64,000 nucleotides of DNA, taken from positions 1 through 64,000 of the forward strand of contig CAWBZB010000005.1 in assembly GCA_963793105.1 (NCBI GenBank). Direction: 5' to 3'. Source of the DNA: UBA10649 sp963793105. Lineage in GTDB: Bacteria > Actinomycetota > Actinomycetes > S36-B12. The position numbers and the translations under genes were made by a program. This document shows positions 53,847 through 62,126 of the stretch, in pieces. The notes under the pieces were generated by a model. The model saw nothing but the letters and a program-made list of their open reading frames with translations. It ran no database searches and was not told the DNA's origin. Within the stretch, counting starts at the first letter, position 1. Each line of letters begins with the position of its first letter.

Positions 53847-54600
53847 ATGCCGTGGGACCCACTGACCCTGGCCCTCCTCGTCGCGGCCGGGTTCGCCGGC
53901 GGGTTCATCAACGCAGCCGTGGGCTCCGGGACGCTCATCACGTACCCGGCGCTGCTGGCCGCGGGGATCCCGCCCGTCGCCGCGAACGGGACGAACACCA
54001 CGGGACTCTCGCCAGGATCCTTCTCGTCCGCCTGGGCCTATCGACTGGAGCTGAGCGACCGGATGCGGCGACTGGCGCGTCCGATCCTCGCGACGGTGCT
54101 CGGCGCGGCGTGCGGCGCCGGCCTCGTCGTGGCCCTGCCGAGCCGGGTGTTCACGGCAATCGTGCCCTGGCTGGTCGGCACGGCCACCCTGCTGGTGGCG
54201 ACTGCAGCCGATCATCGCGCGCTCGGTGAAGACCCACCGTGAGGGCTCCGAACGACGCGTGTGGCCGTGGACCGGCCTGATCGGCGTGTACGGCGGCTAC
54301 TTCGGGGCGGCCCAGGGAGTGATGCTGATGGCGGCACTGGGCCTTGTGTATGACGCGGATCCGCAGCGTGCGAACGCGGCGAAGAACATCCTCGCAGCGG
54401 TGGCGAACGTCACGGCGGCCGTGGTCTTCGCGCTGAGCGGCGCGGTGGTGTGGCTCGCCGCACTGGCGCTCGCGGTCGGATCCATCCCTGGCGGGTACGT
54501 CGGCGGTCGCGTGGCCCGGCGCCTGCCCGGCGTGGTGCTGCGCGGCCTCGTCGTCCTCATCGGCATCGCAGCCACGCTGTACCTGCTGCTTGGCCGATAG
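53847..54600 (+). CDS. TSUP (TauE/SafE) family permease (frameshift)
   Basis: A membrane protein of the TSUP family, which exports or imports sulfite, sulfonates or related anions. The first part starts at the ATG at 53847, with GFAGGFINAAVGSGTLITYP and ANGTNTTGL. The second part, in another frame, has LQPIIARSV, then GVYGGYFGAAQGVMLM and the final helices. One extra base near the GG at 54198-54199 explains the break; corrected length is about 250 residues with eight membrane segments. Confidence 0.82.
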
Positions 54601-54616
54601 CGCGAGAGGATCGCAG

Positions 54617-54622
54617 TAGCGT
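54617..54622 (+). promoter_or_regulatory. -10 element before the Glu-Pro fusion gene
   Basis: TAGCGT lies 29 nt upstream of the GTG at 54652, with AGGGAGG as ribosome binding site. It probably drives the long downstream cluster. Confidence 0.4.
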
Positions 54623-54651
54623 GGACGGCACCACCGACACAAGGGAGGCAC

Positions 54652-56052
54652 GTGCTCAGGCGGATCGTGCTCGGCATCGTGGCCGGCCTGCTCATCCTCG
54701 GCGCCGGGATTCTCGGAACCCTGGCGGTGTGGGGTCAGGCCACCTTCGGGTCCGACCGGCCCCTCCGACTGGACGCTGGCACCATCACGCCGGGCGCGGG
54801 TGCAACCGCGACGATCGTCGACGTCGAGCGGTTCGATGCGACGATCCCGTATCTGGAGGTGCTCGGCGACTTCCGCCTGTCAGCGGAGACGTCCGATCGC
54901 GGCGATCCTTCCGACACCCTCTTCCTCGGTGCCGGTGAGACGAGCTCGGTCGATGCCTACCTCAAGGGCACGCCGTACGCCGTCGCCTTCCGGCAGGACG
55001 CGGACTGGCAGGTCCGCGAGGTCCCCGGTGTTCGTGCGGCGAGCCCTCCACGCGAGCAGGACCTGTGGATCACCGACGCGGTCGGTCGGCCTGCATCCAT
55101 CGCCGTCCCGACGTCGCGACCCCTGACCCTGGTCATCATGCATCCCGCGGGGCTGCCCACTGGCCCGCTGCTCCTGACCATCGACTTCGTGGTGGCCGAT
55201 GCGGGGACGTGGATAGTCGGCCTTGCCATCGGCGCCGGGGTCCTGCTGCTTCTCGGACTGGTCGTCCTCGTCTTCGCCCTGCGCAGCAAGCGAGCGACGG
55301 GTCGCCACGAGGTGGACGTCGCGGCGCCCGTCGTCGAGCCGGAGCCGAGCCGAGCCGGAGCCGAGCCGGAGCCCGAGCCGGAGCCCGAGCCGGAGCCCGA
55401 GCCGGCGCCTGAGGCGGAGCCCGAGCCGGAGCCCGAGCCGGAGCCCGAGCCGGAGCCGAGGCGGCCGAGGACTCCGATGTCATCCGCTGAACCAGCGCCG
55501 TCCACGCGCATCCTCACGGTCCCGAATGTCCTCAGCTTCGCCCGCCTGCTGGGGGTCCCGGTCTTCCTGTGGCTCGTGCTGGTCGAGCAGGCGGATGTCT
55601 GGGCCCTCGTGCTGCTGGTCGCCGCCGGAGTCTCGGACTGGGTCGATGGCGCCCTCGCCCGCGCGCTGAACCAGCGCAGCGAGCTGGGCGTCCTGCTCGA
55701 TCCGCTGGCCGACCGTCTCTACATCGCCGCCACCCTGCTCGGGCTGGCGTTGCGCGGACTGATCCCATGGTGGCTCGTGGGCATCCTGGTCGCCCGGGAG
55801 CTCTTCCTGCTGACCCTGCTGCCCAGGATCCGACGAACCGGCCGTTTCGCGCTACCGGTCACCTACGTCGGGAAGGCAGCGACCTTCTGCCTGTTCTGGG
55901 GCTTCCCGCTGCTGCTCCTCGGCGACGTCCCCGACTACGGAGCCGCAGCCGCAGCGTTCGGTTGGGCGTTTGCCCTCTGGGGCACCTATCTGTACTGGTG
56001 GTCGGGCATACGCTACGCACAGCAGGCGTTCGCACTCCGCGCGCCGGCATGA
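54652..56052 (+). CDS. Fusion: unknown membrane protein plus CDP-alcohol phosphatidyltransferase
   Basis: A 466-residue protein in three parts. Residues 1-215 form an uncharacterised domain with a signal-anchor helix (5-29), an extracytoplasmic region and a second helix (about 188-210). Residues about 227-269 are a Glu-Pro repeat. Residues about 275-466 are a CDP-alcohol phosphatidyltransferase with the signature DGALARALNQ..G..LDPLAD (D-G-x2-A-R-x8-G-x3-D-x3-D) and several membrane helices, probably a PgsA2-like phospholipid synthase. In M. tuberculosis the enzyme is a single-domain protein (Rv1822). An internal ATG at 55477 could also start the enzyme alone. Confidence 0.85.
   Translation: MLRRIVLGIVAGLLILGAGILGTLAVWGQATFGSDRPLRLDAGTITPGAGATATIVDVERFDATIPYLEVLGDFRLSAETSDRGDPSDTLFLGAGETSSVDAYLKGTPYAVAFRQDADWQVREVPGVRAASPPREQDLWITDAVGRPASIAVPTSRPLTLVIMHPAGLPTGPLLLTIDFVVADAGTWIVGLAIGAGVLLLLGLVVLVFALRSKRATGRHEVDVAAPVVEPEPSRAGAEPEPEPEPEPEPEPAPEAEPEPEPEPEPEPEPRRPRTPMSSAEPAPSTRILTVPNVLSFARLLGVPVFLWLVLVEQADVWALVLLVAAGVSDWVDGALARALNQRSELGVLLDPLADRLYIAATLLGLALRGLIPWWLVGILVARELFLLTLLPRIRRTGRFALPVTYVGKAATFCLFWGFPLLLLGDVPDYGAAAAAFGWAFALWGTYLYWWSGIRYAQQAFALRAPA
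55336..55460 (+). repeat. Glu-Pro coding repeat (GAGCCS hexamers)
   Basis: Tandem GAGCCG/GAGCCC hexamers, in part as 12-bp units, encode a run of Glu-Pro dipeptides interrupted once by APEAE. Such a sequence is prone to slippage and may vary in length between strains. It forms a stiff acidic linker on the cytoplasmic side between the two halves of the fusion protein. Confidence 0.85.
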
Positions 56053-56065
56053 CGACGGGGTAGCG

Positions 56066-58558
56066 ATGCAGGCTGTGGTGATGGCGGGCGGGGCAGGAAC
56101 CCGGCTGCGCCCCCTCACGACCGCAGTGCCGAAAGCACTGCTGCCCATCGTCGGTGAACCGATGCTGGCGCGCGTGGTCCGCCTGCTCGGTCAGCACGGG
56201 GTCGATCGCTGCGTCGTCACGTTGCAGCATCAGGCGAGCGTGGTCCTGAAGTACTTCAGCCCGGAGCACGTCGACGACGTGACGCTGCGTTTCCTCACCG
56301 AACCGCGGCCGCTGGGCACCGCAGGCAGTGTGAGGTACGCACAGTCCTGGCTGACGGACGAGGACGTCCTGGTGATCTCGGGGGACTGCCTGACCGACAT
56401 GGACCTGACCGAGCTCAAGCGCCGGCACGACGCGGTCGGGGCCGATCTGACCATCGCGCTTGCCCGTCGCTCGGATCCCCGCAACTACGGCGTGGTGTCC
56501 GTCGATGACGAGGGCCGCGTCTCGGGCATCGTGGAGAAGCCGAGTTGGGGCGAGGTCTCGGACGACACGGTCAACACCGGCGTCTACATCGTCAGCCCGC
56601 GAGTCATGGACGCGGTGCCCGCCGACGAACCGAGTGACTGGGCGCACCAGGTGATTCCCGCGCTGCTGGCCCGGGGCGCTCGCGTCTATGGCCATGCCAT
56701 GGATGGCTACTGGGAGGACGTCGGTACGTTCGACAGCTATCGCCGGGCTCAGCGGGACGTGCTGGACGGGCGTGTTCACAGCGAGGTCGAGGCGTTCGAG
56801 GTGGCTCCGGGGGTGCTGGTGGCGACCGGCGCCGAGCTGTCGCCGAGCGCCGATGTCAGGCCGCCGGTCTACATCGGCCCCTTCGCCAAGATCGAGGAGG
56901 ACGCGGTCATCGGCCCCTATACGGTCGTGGGCACGAACGCGGTGATCCGCTCACGAGCCGTCGTCGAGCATTGCGTCATCCACCCGAACGTTTTCATCGG
57001 GAACGACGCGGAGCTGCGCGGGGCGATCGTGGGTCGATCGACCGAGGTGCGTCACGGGGCGCGGGTGCTGAATGGCTCCGTGATCGCCGACGGCTGCACG
57101 ATCATGGACGGCGCGGTCATCGGCACAGACGTGATGATCTACCCGGGGAAGACCATCGACGAGGGGACGGTCGTCGACGAGTCGGTGGTGTGGGAGTCGC
57201 CGTCCCAACGCCAGGTGTTCAGCGACGGCGGAGTCCGCGGGATCGTCAATGTGGACATGACGCCGGAACGCATCGTGCGACTCGCCTCCGCCTTCGCGAC
57301 CACGCTTCCGAAGGGCGCCACGATCAGCGTCGGGAGGGACCATTCCCGCGCAGCACGGGCGCTGAACCGTGCCCTGGCCGGTGCACTGACCGCGGCGGGC
57401 GCCAATCTGCGCGACCTGCGCTCTGTCACGACAGCCTTGGTGCGGAACGACACGGCCCGGTATTCCGACGGCGGCGTGATCCTCAAGACCACCCCCGGTC
57501 GCCCCGACAGCATCGACGTCCTGTTCCTGAACGCGCAGGGCGCCGAGATCGGCAGCAGTCAGCGCGAGGCGATCGAGCGCATCTTCACGCGCAAGGAGTT
57601 CCGGCGGCCGCTGCCCTCGGACATCGGCGATATCCGTACGCCCCATCGCGTCCTGGACGACTACGCGAACGACGTGGAGACCGCCGTCAACATGGACGCG
57701 ATCCGGCGCGCGCATCCCCGGATCGTCCTGGACGCCGGTGGTGGTCCGTCGGTCGGCGTGCTGTCCATCATCATGGGACGTCTCGGTCTCGACGCGCTGA
57801 CCGTCGGGGCGGCCATGGAGGAGGACGCGGCTGCGGACCAGACGCCGCACCGGGAGGCGGCCCTGCGACGACTGAGCGGACTCGTCGTCTCGTCGGGCGC
57901 CCGGATCGGCGCACGCCTGGGCCCCGTCGGTGAGCGACTCGGGATCGTCGACGAGCTGGGCCGGGTGATCGACGACGGCCGGATGCTCCTCATCATGCTC
58001 GACCTGATGGCCGCCCACCACCACTCCGGCGTCGTGGCGGTTCCGGTGACCACGAGTCGACTAGCGGAGGAGGTGGCTGCGTACCACGGCACCACCGTTC
58101 GCAGGATCGGCGCCGGCTTCGCCGCACTCGCCGCTGCGGCGACTGAGCCGGACGTGATCCTCGCCGGCGATGGGCGAGGCCGCTTCACCCTCCCCGCGAT
58201 GGGCCCGGGACCGGACGCGATCTCCGCGCTCATGATGCTCCTGGCCTTGATGGCGGACACCGACCTGAGCCTCAGCGAGTTGAACGCGCGCATCCCGGCG
58301 ACCTCGGTCCTGTCCCGGCAGGTCACGGTTCCGTGGCACCGCCGAGCGGCCGCGATGCGCGCCGTCCGCCGGCACGCCGAGGAGGGCCGCGTCGACACGC
58401 TGGACGGCATCCGCGTGGTGGAGCCCGACGGAAGCTGGTGCCTCGTCCTCCCCGAGGACGATCAGGCATGCCTGACCCTCTATGCCGAGGCGTCGGACGT
58501 CACCGCGGCGCAGCGGCTGATCGACCGCTGGCAGTCCGTCGTCGAAACCGCGACATGA
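56066..58558 (+). CDS. GDP-mannose pyrophosphorylase-like enzyme with inactive mutase domain
   Basis: An 830-residue protein. The N-terminal nucleotidyltransferase (1-235) has GGAGTRLRPLT, the metal Asp in SGDCLTDMD and VEKPS, so it is probably active on sugar 1-phosphates. A left-handed beta-helix follows (about 255-375). The rest resembles phosphomannomutase but has lost its motifs. The serine loop (TASHNP) reads KTTPGRPDS near residue 475, the metal loop (DGDGDR) reads LGPVGER near 617, and the phosphate loop (RPSGTE) reads LPEDDQ near 794. The mutase part is likely regulatory. The start at 56066 follows pgsA closely. Confidence 0.88.
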   Translation: MQAVVMAGGAGTRLRPLTTAVPKALLPIVGEPMLARVVRLLGQHGVDRCVVTLQHQASVVLKYFSPEHVDDVTLRFLTEPRPLGTAGSVRYAQSWLTDEDVLVISGDCLTDMDLTELKRRHDAVGADLTIALARRSDPRNYGVVSVDDEGRVSGIVEKPSWGEVSDDTVNTGVYIVSPRVMDAVPADEPSDWAHQVIPALLARGARVYGHAMDGYWEDVGTFDSYRRAQRDVLDGRVHSEVEAFEVAPGVLVATGAELSPSADVRPPVYIGPFAKIEEDAVIGPYTVVGTNAVIRSRAVVEHCVIHPNVFIGNDAELRGAIVGRSTEVRHGARVLNGSVIADGCTIMDGAVIGTDVMIYPGKTIDEGTVVDESVVWESPSQRQVFSDGGVRGIVNVDMTPERIVRLASAFATTLPKGATISVGRDHSRAARALNRALAGALTAAGANLRDLRSVTTALVRNDTARYSDGGVILKTTPGRPDSIDVLFLNAQGAEIGSSQREAIERIFTRKEFRRPLPSDIGDIRTPHRVLDDYANDVETAVNMDAIRRAHPRIVLDAGGGPSVGVLSIIMGRLGLDALTVGAAMEEDAAADQTPHREAALRRLSGLVVSSGARIGARLGPVGERLGIVDELGRVIDDGRMLLIMLDLMAAHHHSGVVAVPVTTSRLAEEVAAYHGTTVRRIGAGFAALAAAATEPDVILAGDGRGRFTLPAMGPGPDAISALMMLLALMADTDLSLSELNARIPATSVLSRQVTVPWHRRAAAMRAVRRHAEEGRVDTLDGIRVVEPDGSWCLVLPEDDQACLTLYAEASDVTAAQRLIDRWQSVVETAT

Positions 58559-59367
58559 CCGCCCCGCTCGAGGACACCGACCGCGAGGATGGCCTGCTGG
58601 AGAGGTTCCTCGCCGGGATCATCACCGACGAGTACGAGTCGATCCCGGTGCAGGAGGATGCCGGCGGCGATGGCCGTCGCCACTGGATCGCTGCGGCGAC
58701 GGCCGGCGTGATCGGCCTGCTCCTCGCTGCCGCTCTCGTGAACACCCTCAGGTCCGATGACGAGCGCGACCAGACCCGCGACGCCCTCCTGACGCGGATC
58801 GCGGCGCTCTCCGTGAGCCTCAGCGAGGGTCAGGAGCGCTTGGATGCGCAGTCCGCGACCGTCGACACGCTGCAGAGGCAACTGCTGGAGTCGACTGCCG
58901 CCCTGACGGCGTCCGAACGCGTCGAGCAGCTGGCCGCGTTGGCGGCCACGACCCCGCTCAGCGGCCCAGGACTCGTCGTCACGATCGGTGATGCCCCTGA
59001 CGCCACGGCGGGATCGCTCAACCGGGTGCTCGACCGCGATCTGCAGGACATCGCGAACGTGCTCTGGCGCATGGGCGCGGGCGGCGTGGCGATCAACGAG
59101 CAGCGGCTCACCTCCACGACGGCGATCCGAAGCGCCGGCGACGCGATTCTCGTGAACTACCAGCCTTTGTCGCCGCCCTACCTGGTGTCCGCGACCGGCA
59201 CGACGTCCTCCGGCGACGAGGACTCGGACCTGCAGGTGCTGCTCTCCGGTCTGTCGGAGGACTATGGGCTGGTGACCGAGATCGCCACTGGTGACGTAGC
59301 GTTGCCCGCGGGGGAGCTGCGGTTCCCGCGATTCGCCACGACAGGGAACGGAGACGCTGGCCAGTGA
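58555..59367 (+). CDS. DUF881 membrane-anchored protein (first copy)
   Basis: A 270-residue protein with an N-terminal cytoplasmic tail, one transmembrane helix (about 44-65), a coiled coil (about 70-125) and a C-terminal DUF881 domain with TPLSGPGLVVTIGD and the conserved NVLWRMGAGGVAINEQRLT. It corresponds in place to Rv1823. DUF881 proteins look like divisome or envelope proteins but have no set function. It overlaps the upstream gene and the next one. Confidence 0.88.
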   Translation: MTAPLEDTDREDGLLERFLAGIITDEYESIPVQEDAGGDGRRHWIAAATAGVIGLLLAAALVNTLRSDDERDQTRDALLTRIAALSVSLSEGQERLDAQSATVDTLQRQLLESTAALTASERVEQLAALAATTPLSGPGLVVTIGDAPDATAGSLNRVLDRDLQDIANVLWRMGAGGVAINEQRLTSTTAIRSAGDAILVNYQPLSPPYLVSATGTTSSGDEDSDLQVLLSGLSEDYGLVTEIATGDVALPAGELRFPRFATTGNGDAGQ

Positions 59368-59696
59368 TCGCGATCATCGGGCTGCTCGTGGGCATCGCGG
59401 TCGGCGTCGTCTGGCACCCGGTCGTGCCACTCTGGGCCGAGCCGTACCTGCCGATCGCCATCATCGCGGCCCTCGATGCCGTGTTCGGCGGCTTCCGCGC
59501 CCTTGTCGAGAAGCGCTTCGACGACCGGATCTTCGCGGTCAGCTTCCTGTCGAACGTCCTCATCGCGGCCTTCCTCGTCTTCCTGGGCGACCAGCTCGGC
59601 GTGGGAGCCCAGATCTCGACCGGCGTCGTCGTGGTCCTGGCCATGCGGATCTTCGCCAACGCCGCTGCCATCCGCCGCCTCCTCTTCCGAGCGTGA
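59364..59696 (+). CDS. sbp: Small basic protein Sbp (DUF1290)
   Basis: A 110-residue membrane protein with four hydrophobic stretches, including IAIIAALDAVFGGFRALVE and VSFLSNVLIAAFLVFLGDQLG, which match the DUF1290 family (Sbp in Bacillus, encoded near ftsA-ftsZ). The GTG start overlaps the DUF881 stop. It corresponds to Rv1824. The function is unknown. Confidence 0.9.
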   Translation: MIAIIGLLVGIAVGVVWHPVVPLWAEPYLPIAIIAALDAVFGGFRALVEKRFDDRIFAVSFLSNVLIAAFLVFLGDQLGVGAQISTGVVVVLAMRIFANAAAIRRLLFRA

Positions 59697-59700
59697 TCCG

Positions 59701-60447
59701 ATGACCGCCGAGAAGCCCGACCCCGTCGAGTCCTCCACACCGGTGCAGGACGCAGGCGCCCGTGCGTCATCGTCGGCGCTGCTGTCACAGCTGGCCTTCC
59801 GGCCGAGCCGTCCCCACCTGGTCATCGGGATGCTGTTCGCGATCCTCGGCCTGCTCGTGACGCTGGCCCTCGTCAGGCCCGCGGAGGAGGAGCCCTGGCG
59901 CAACGCCCGCACCGAGGACCTGGTGCAGATCCTTGACGACCTGAGCTCGCGGCAGGACCGGCTGGACGCGGAGTCCGCCCGGCTCGCGGTGCTCCAGCGC
60001 GACCTCGAGGCGGGTTCGACCGTCGAGGCCATCGCCGAGTCCCAGCGGCGGCTGGAGGCCCTTCAGGTCATGACGGGAACGACGCCCGTGAGCGGACCGG
60101 GCGTGACGATCACCATCACCGACCCGGAGGGACTCGTGGATGCCGCGGTCGTGCTGGACGCGGTCCAGGAGCTGCGGGACGCCGGCGCCGAGGCCCTGCA
60201 GGTGGGGCAGTCGCGCATCGTCGTGGACTCATGGTTCGCGGACAGCGACCAGGGCGTGGTCGTCGACGGCGAGCCCGTCGTCGGCCCGATCCGCATCGTC
60301 GCGATCGGCGACCCCGACACGATGACGGCGGCAATGAGCATTCCCGGGGGACTGGCCGACTCCGTGCGAACCCGCGGGGCCGATTTTGCCGCTTCGAGCG
60401 CTCAGTCGCTCAGCATCTCCGTTACAGTTCCCGAGACGACGAACTAG
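59701..60447 (+). CDS. DUF881 membrane-anchored protein (second copy)
   Basis: A 248-residue paralogue of the first DUF881 gene, with one transmembrane helix (about 42-62), a coiled coil (about 75-120) and the DUF881 domain with TPVSGPGVTITITD and LRDAGAEALQVGQSRIV. It corresponds to Rv1825. The ATG at 59701 lies 4 nt after sbp, so the three genes form one unit. Confidence 0.88.
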   Translation: MTAEKPDPVESSTPVQDAGARASSSALLSQLAFRPSRPHLVIGMLFAILGLLVTLALVRPAEEEPWRNARTEDLVQILDDLSSRQDRLDAESARLAVLQRDLEAGSTVEAIAESQRRLEALQVMTGTTPVSGPGVTITITDPEGLVDAAVVLDAVQELRDAGAEALQVGQSRIVVDSWFADSDQGVVVDGEPVVGPIRIVAIGDPDTMTAAMSIPGGLADSVRTRGADFAASSAQSLSISVTVPETTN

Positions 60448-60455
60448 GAGGCCGG

Positions 60456-60839
60456 ATGTATCCCGAGGAGCTGCGGTACACCGCCGAGCACGAGTGGGTG
60501 CGCAGCACGGATGCGGGCACCGTGGTCTTCGGGATCACGGCCTACGCCCAGGACTCCCTGGGCGACATCGTGTACGTGTCCCTGCCGGCAGTGGGGGAGA
60601 CGCTGGACGCGGGCAGCCCCTGCGGCGAGGTCGAGTCCACCAAGAGCGTGAGCGACATCTACGCACCGGTGGCCGGCGAGGTCGTCGCAAGGAACGACGG
60701 GCTCGATGGCGCTCCCGAAGCGGTGAACAGCGATCCGTACGGGACCGGCTGGATGGTCGAGATGCGGCCCTCCGACAGCTCGGCCGTGGACGGACTGCTC
60801 ACCGCGGCGGACTACCGCGCGCTGGTGGAGAAGGGTTAG
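60456..60839 (+). CDS. gcvH: Glycine cleavage system H protein
   Basis: GcvH carries the lipoyl arm between the P, T and L proteins of glycine cleavage. The 127-residue protein has the lipoylated Lys63 in ESTKSVSD and the usual RYTAEHEWV start and NSDPYGTGWM end. AGGAGG lies 4 nt before the ATG. The gcvP gene is about 3 kb downstream behind a glycine riboswitch; gcvT is not in the window. Confidence 0.97.
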   Translation: MYPEELRYTAEHEWVRSTDAGTVVFGITAYAQDSLGDIVYVSLPAVGETLDAGSPCGEVESTKSVSDIYAPVAGEVVARNDGLDGAPEAVNSDPYGTGWMVEMRPSDSSAVDGLLTAADYRALVEKG

Positions 60840-60852
60840 GGACGTCGTCGGC

Positions 60853-61362
60853 ATGAAATGTCCAAGCTGCGGGCACGTGAGCGGCCCCGAGGATCGCTTC
60901 TGCGGTGCGTGCGGGATTCCGCTGTCCGCCGAGGCCTTCGACAGCCTCGAGCACACCGGGTCGATCACCTCGATCATCTCCTCTGGCCCGGGGACCGGGT
61001 CCGGGGCCATGAGCCCGGTCGGCTCGGGCCGCCAGTACGAGCTGCCCTCGGGCAGCGCCCTCCTCGTGGTCCATCGCGGACCCGGTGAGGGGCAGGAGTT
61101 CGTCCTCCCCGAGTCCGAGGGGGTGCTGAAGGTCGGGCGGGCGCCGGACGCCGCGGTCTTCCTCGACGACGTCACCGTCAGTCGCCAGCACGCGGAGTTC
61201 CGCCATGGCGCCGAGGGCTGGAGCGTCCGGGACGTGGGCAGCCTGAACGGGACGTACGTCAATCGGGTGCGGGTCGAGGACCAGCAGCTCAACGGTGGCG
61301 ACGAGGTCCAGATCGGCAAGTTCCGCTTCGTCTTCCTGCTCGGGCTCGACGCGGTGACATGA
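60853..61362 (+). CDS. garA: Zinc-ribbon FHA protein (GarA/OdhI-like)
   Basis: GarA/OdhI binds and inhibits 2-oxoglutarate dehydrogenase and glutamate enzymes unless phosphorylated by Ser/Thr kinases. The 169-residue protein has an N-terminal zinc ribbon (C3, C6, C17, C20) and a C-terminal FHA domain with KVGRAPDAAV, VSRQHAEF and LNGTYVN. The Thr/Ser-rich stretch EHTGSITSIIS (about 34-44) may carry the phosphorylation sites in place of the ETTSV motif of GarA. It overlaps the next gene by ATGA. Confidence 0.87.
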   Translation: MKCPSCGHVSGPEDRFCGACGIPLSAEAFDSLEHTGSITSIISSGPGTGSGAMSPVGSGRQYELPSGSALLVVHRGPGEGQEFVLPESEGVLKVGRAPDAAVFLDDVTVSRQHAEFRHGAEGWSVRDVGSLNGTYVNRVRVEDQQLNGGDEVQIGKFRFVFLLGLDAVT

Positions 61363-62084
61363 CCGACGGTGTCGGCGACCCCGTACCGCCCGTCGTGTCA
61401 GGAACCATCAGCATCGGCGAGGTCCTGAGTCTTCTGAAGAAGGAGTTCCCGGACGTCACGATCAGCAAGATCCGCTTCCTGGAGTCCGAGGGCCTGGTGT
61501 CCCCGGAGCGCACCTCGTCCGGCTACCGACGATTCGGTCAGCACGACATCGACCAGCTGCGGGCGGTTCTCACGCTCCAACGAGACCAGTACCTGCCCCT
61601 GAAGGTCATCCGCGACCACATCAACGAGGGACTGCCCGAGCCCGGAGCGCCGCCCGCTACACCGATCGCGGGTACCGGCCTGCGACCGGAGGACTTCCGC
61701 CCGGGCGCGGGACGCGTGCGCATGACCCGCGAGGAGCTGGCGCAGGCCAGCGCGCTCACGGAGGCGTTTCTCGCCCAGCTCGAGGACATCGGCCTGATCT
61801 GGGCGACCGCCGCCGGCCACTATGACGAGGATGCCCTGGCCATCGCCAGCGTCGTGGCGCGGCTGTCCGCCTTCGGAATCGAGGCGCGGCACCTGCGTTC
61901 GTTCCGGGTCGTCGCGGATCGCGAGACCGGACTCGTCGAGCAGATGGCCACCCCGTACTCGCAGCCGCGCGACCGGGATGCCCGGGCTCGGGAGCAGGAG
62001 ACGATCCGCGAACTCGCCTCGCTCTTCGTGCAACTGCATGCCGCGCTGCTTCGCGCTGAGCTGATCCGCGGCGGTCGTGCCTGA
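61359..62084 (+). CDS. ftsR: MerR family regulator (FtsR/Rv1828-like)
   Basis: A 241-residue MerR-type regulator with the winged helix-turn-helix near residues 17-60 (ISKIRFLESEGLVSPERTSSGYRRF) and a long C-terminal domain of its own type. Its place matches Rv1828 and corynebacterial FtsR, which acts on ftsZ. It overlaps garA by ATGA. No ligand is known. Confidence 0.87.
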   Translation: MTDGVGDPVPPVVSGTISIGEVLSLLKKEFPDVTISKIRFLESEGLVSPERTSSGYRRFGQHDIDQLRAVLTLQRDQYLPLKVIRDHINEGLPEPGAPPATPIAGTGLRPEDFRPGAGRVRMTREELAQASALTEAFLAQLEDIGLIWATAAGHYDEDALAIASVVARLSAFGIEARHLRSFRVVADRETGLVEQMATPYSQPRDRDARAREQETIRELASLFVQLHAALLRAELIRGGRA

Positions 62085-62114
62085 TCTCCTGGGCGGAAAC
62101 CGGGGGAGCGGGGC

Positions 62115-62120
62115 TACCCT
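62115..62120 (+). promoter_or_regulatory. -10 element of a leaderless DUF151 promoter
   Basis: TACCCT is followed by GTAGGA and the GTG at 62127, a 6-nt spacing. Confidence 0.55.
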
Positions 62121-62126
62121 GTAGGA

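Noticed and set aside
33833..54600. Calling the five frameshifted genes pseudogenes
   Set aside because: Each is repaired by removing single G/C bases, with full motifs on both sides; sequence error is more likely than parallel decay.
55336..55460. CRISPR-like or mobile repeat
   Set aside because: The repeat is coding, in frame, and without spacers; it is a Glu-Pro linker.
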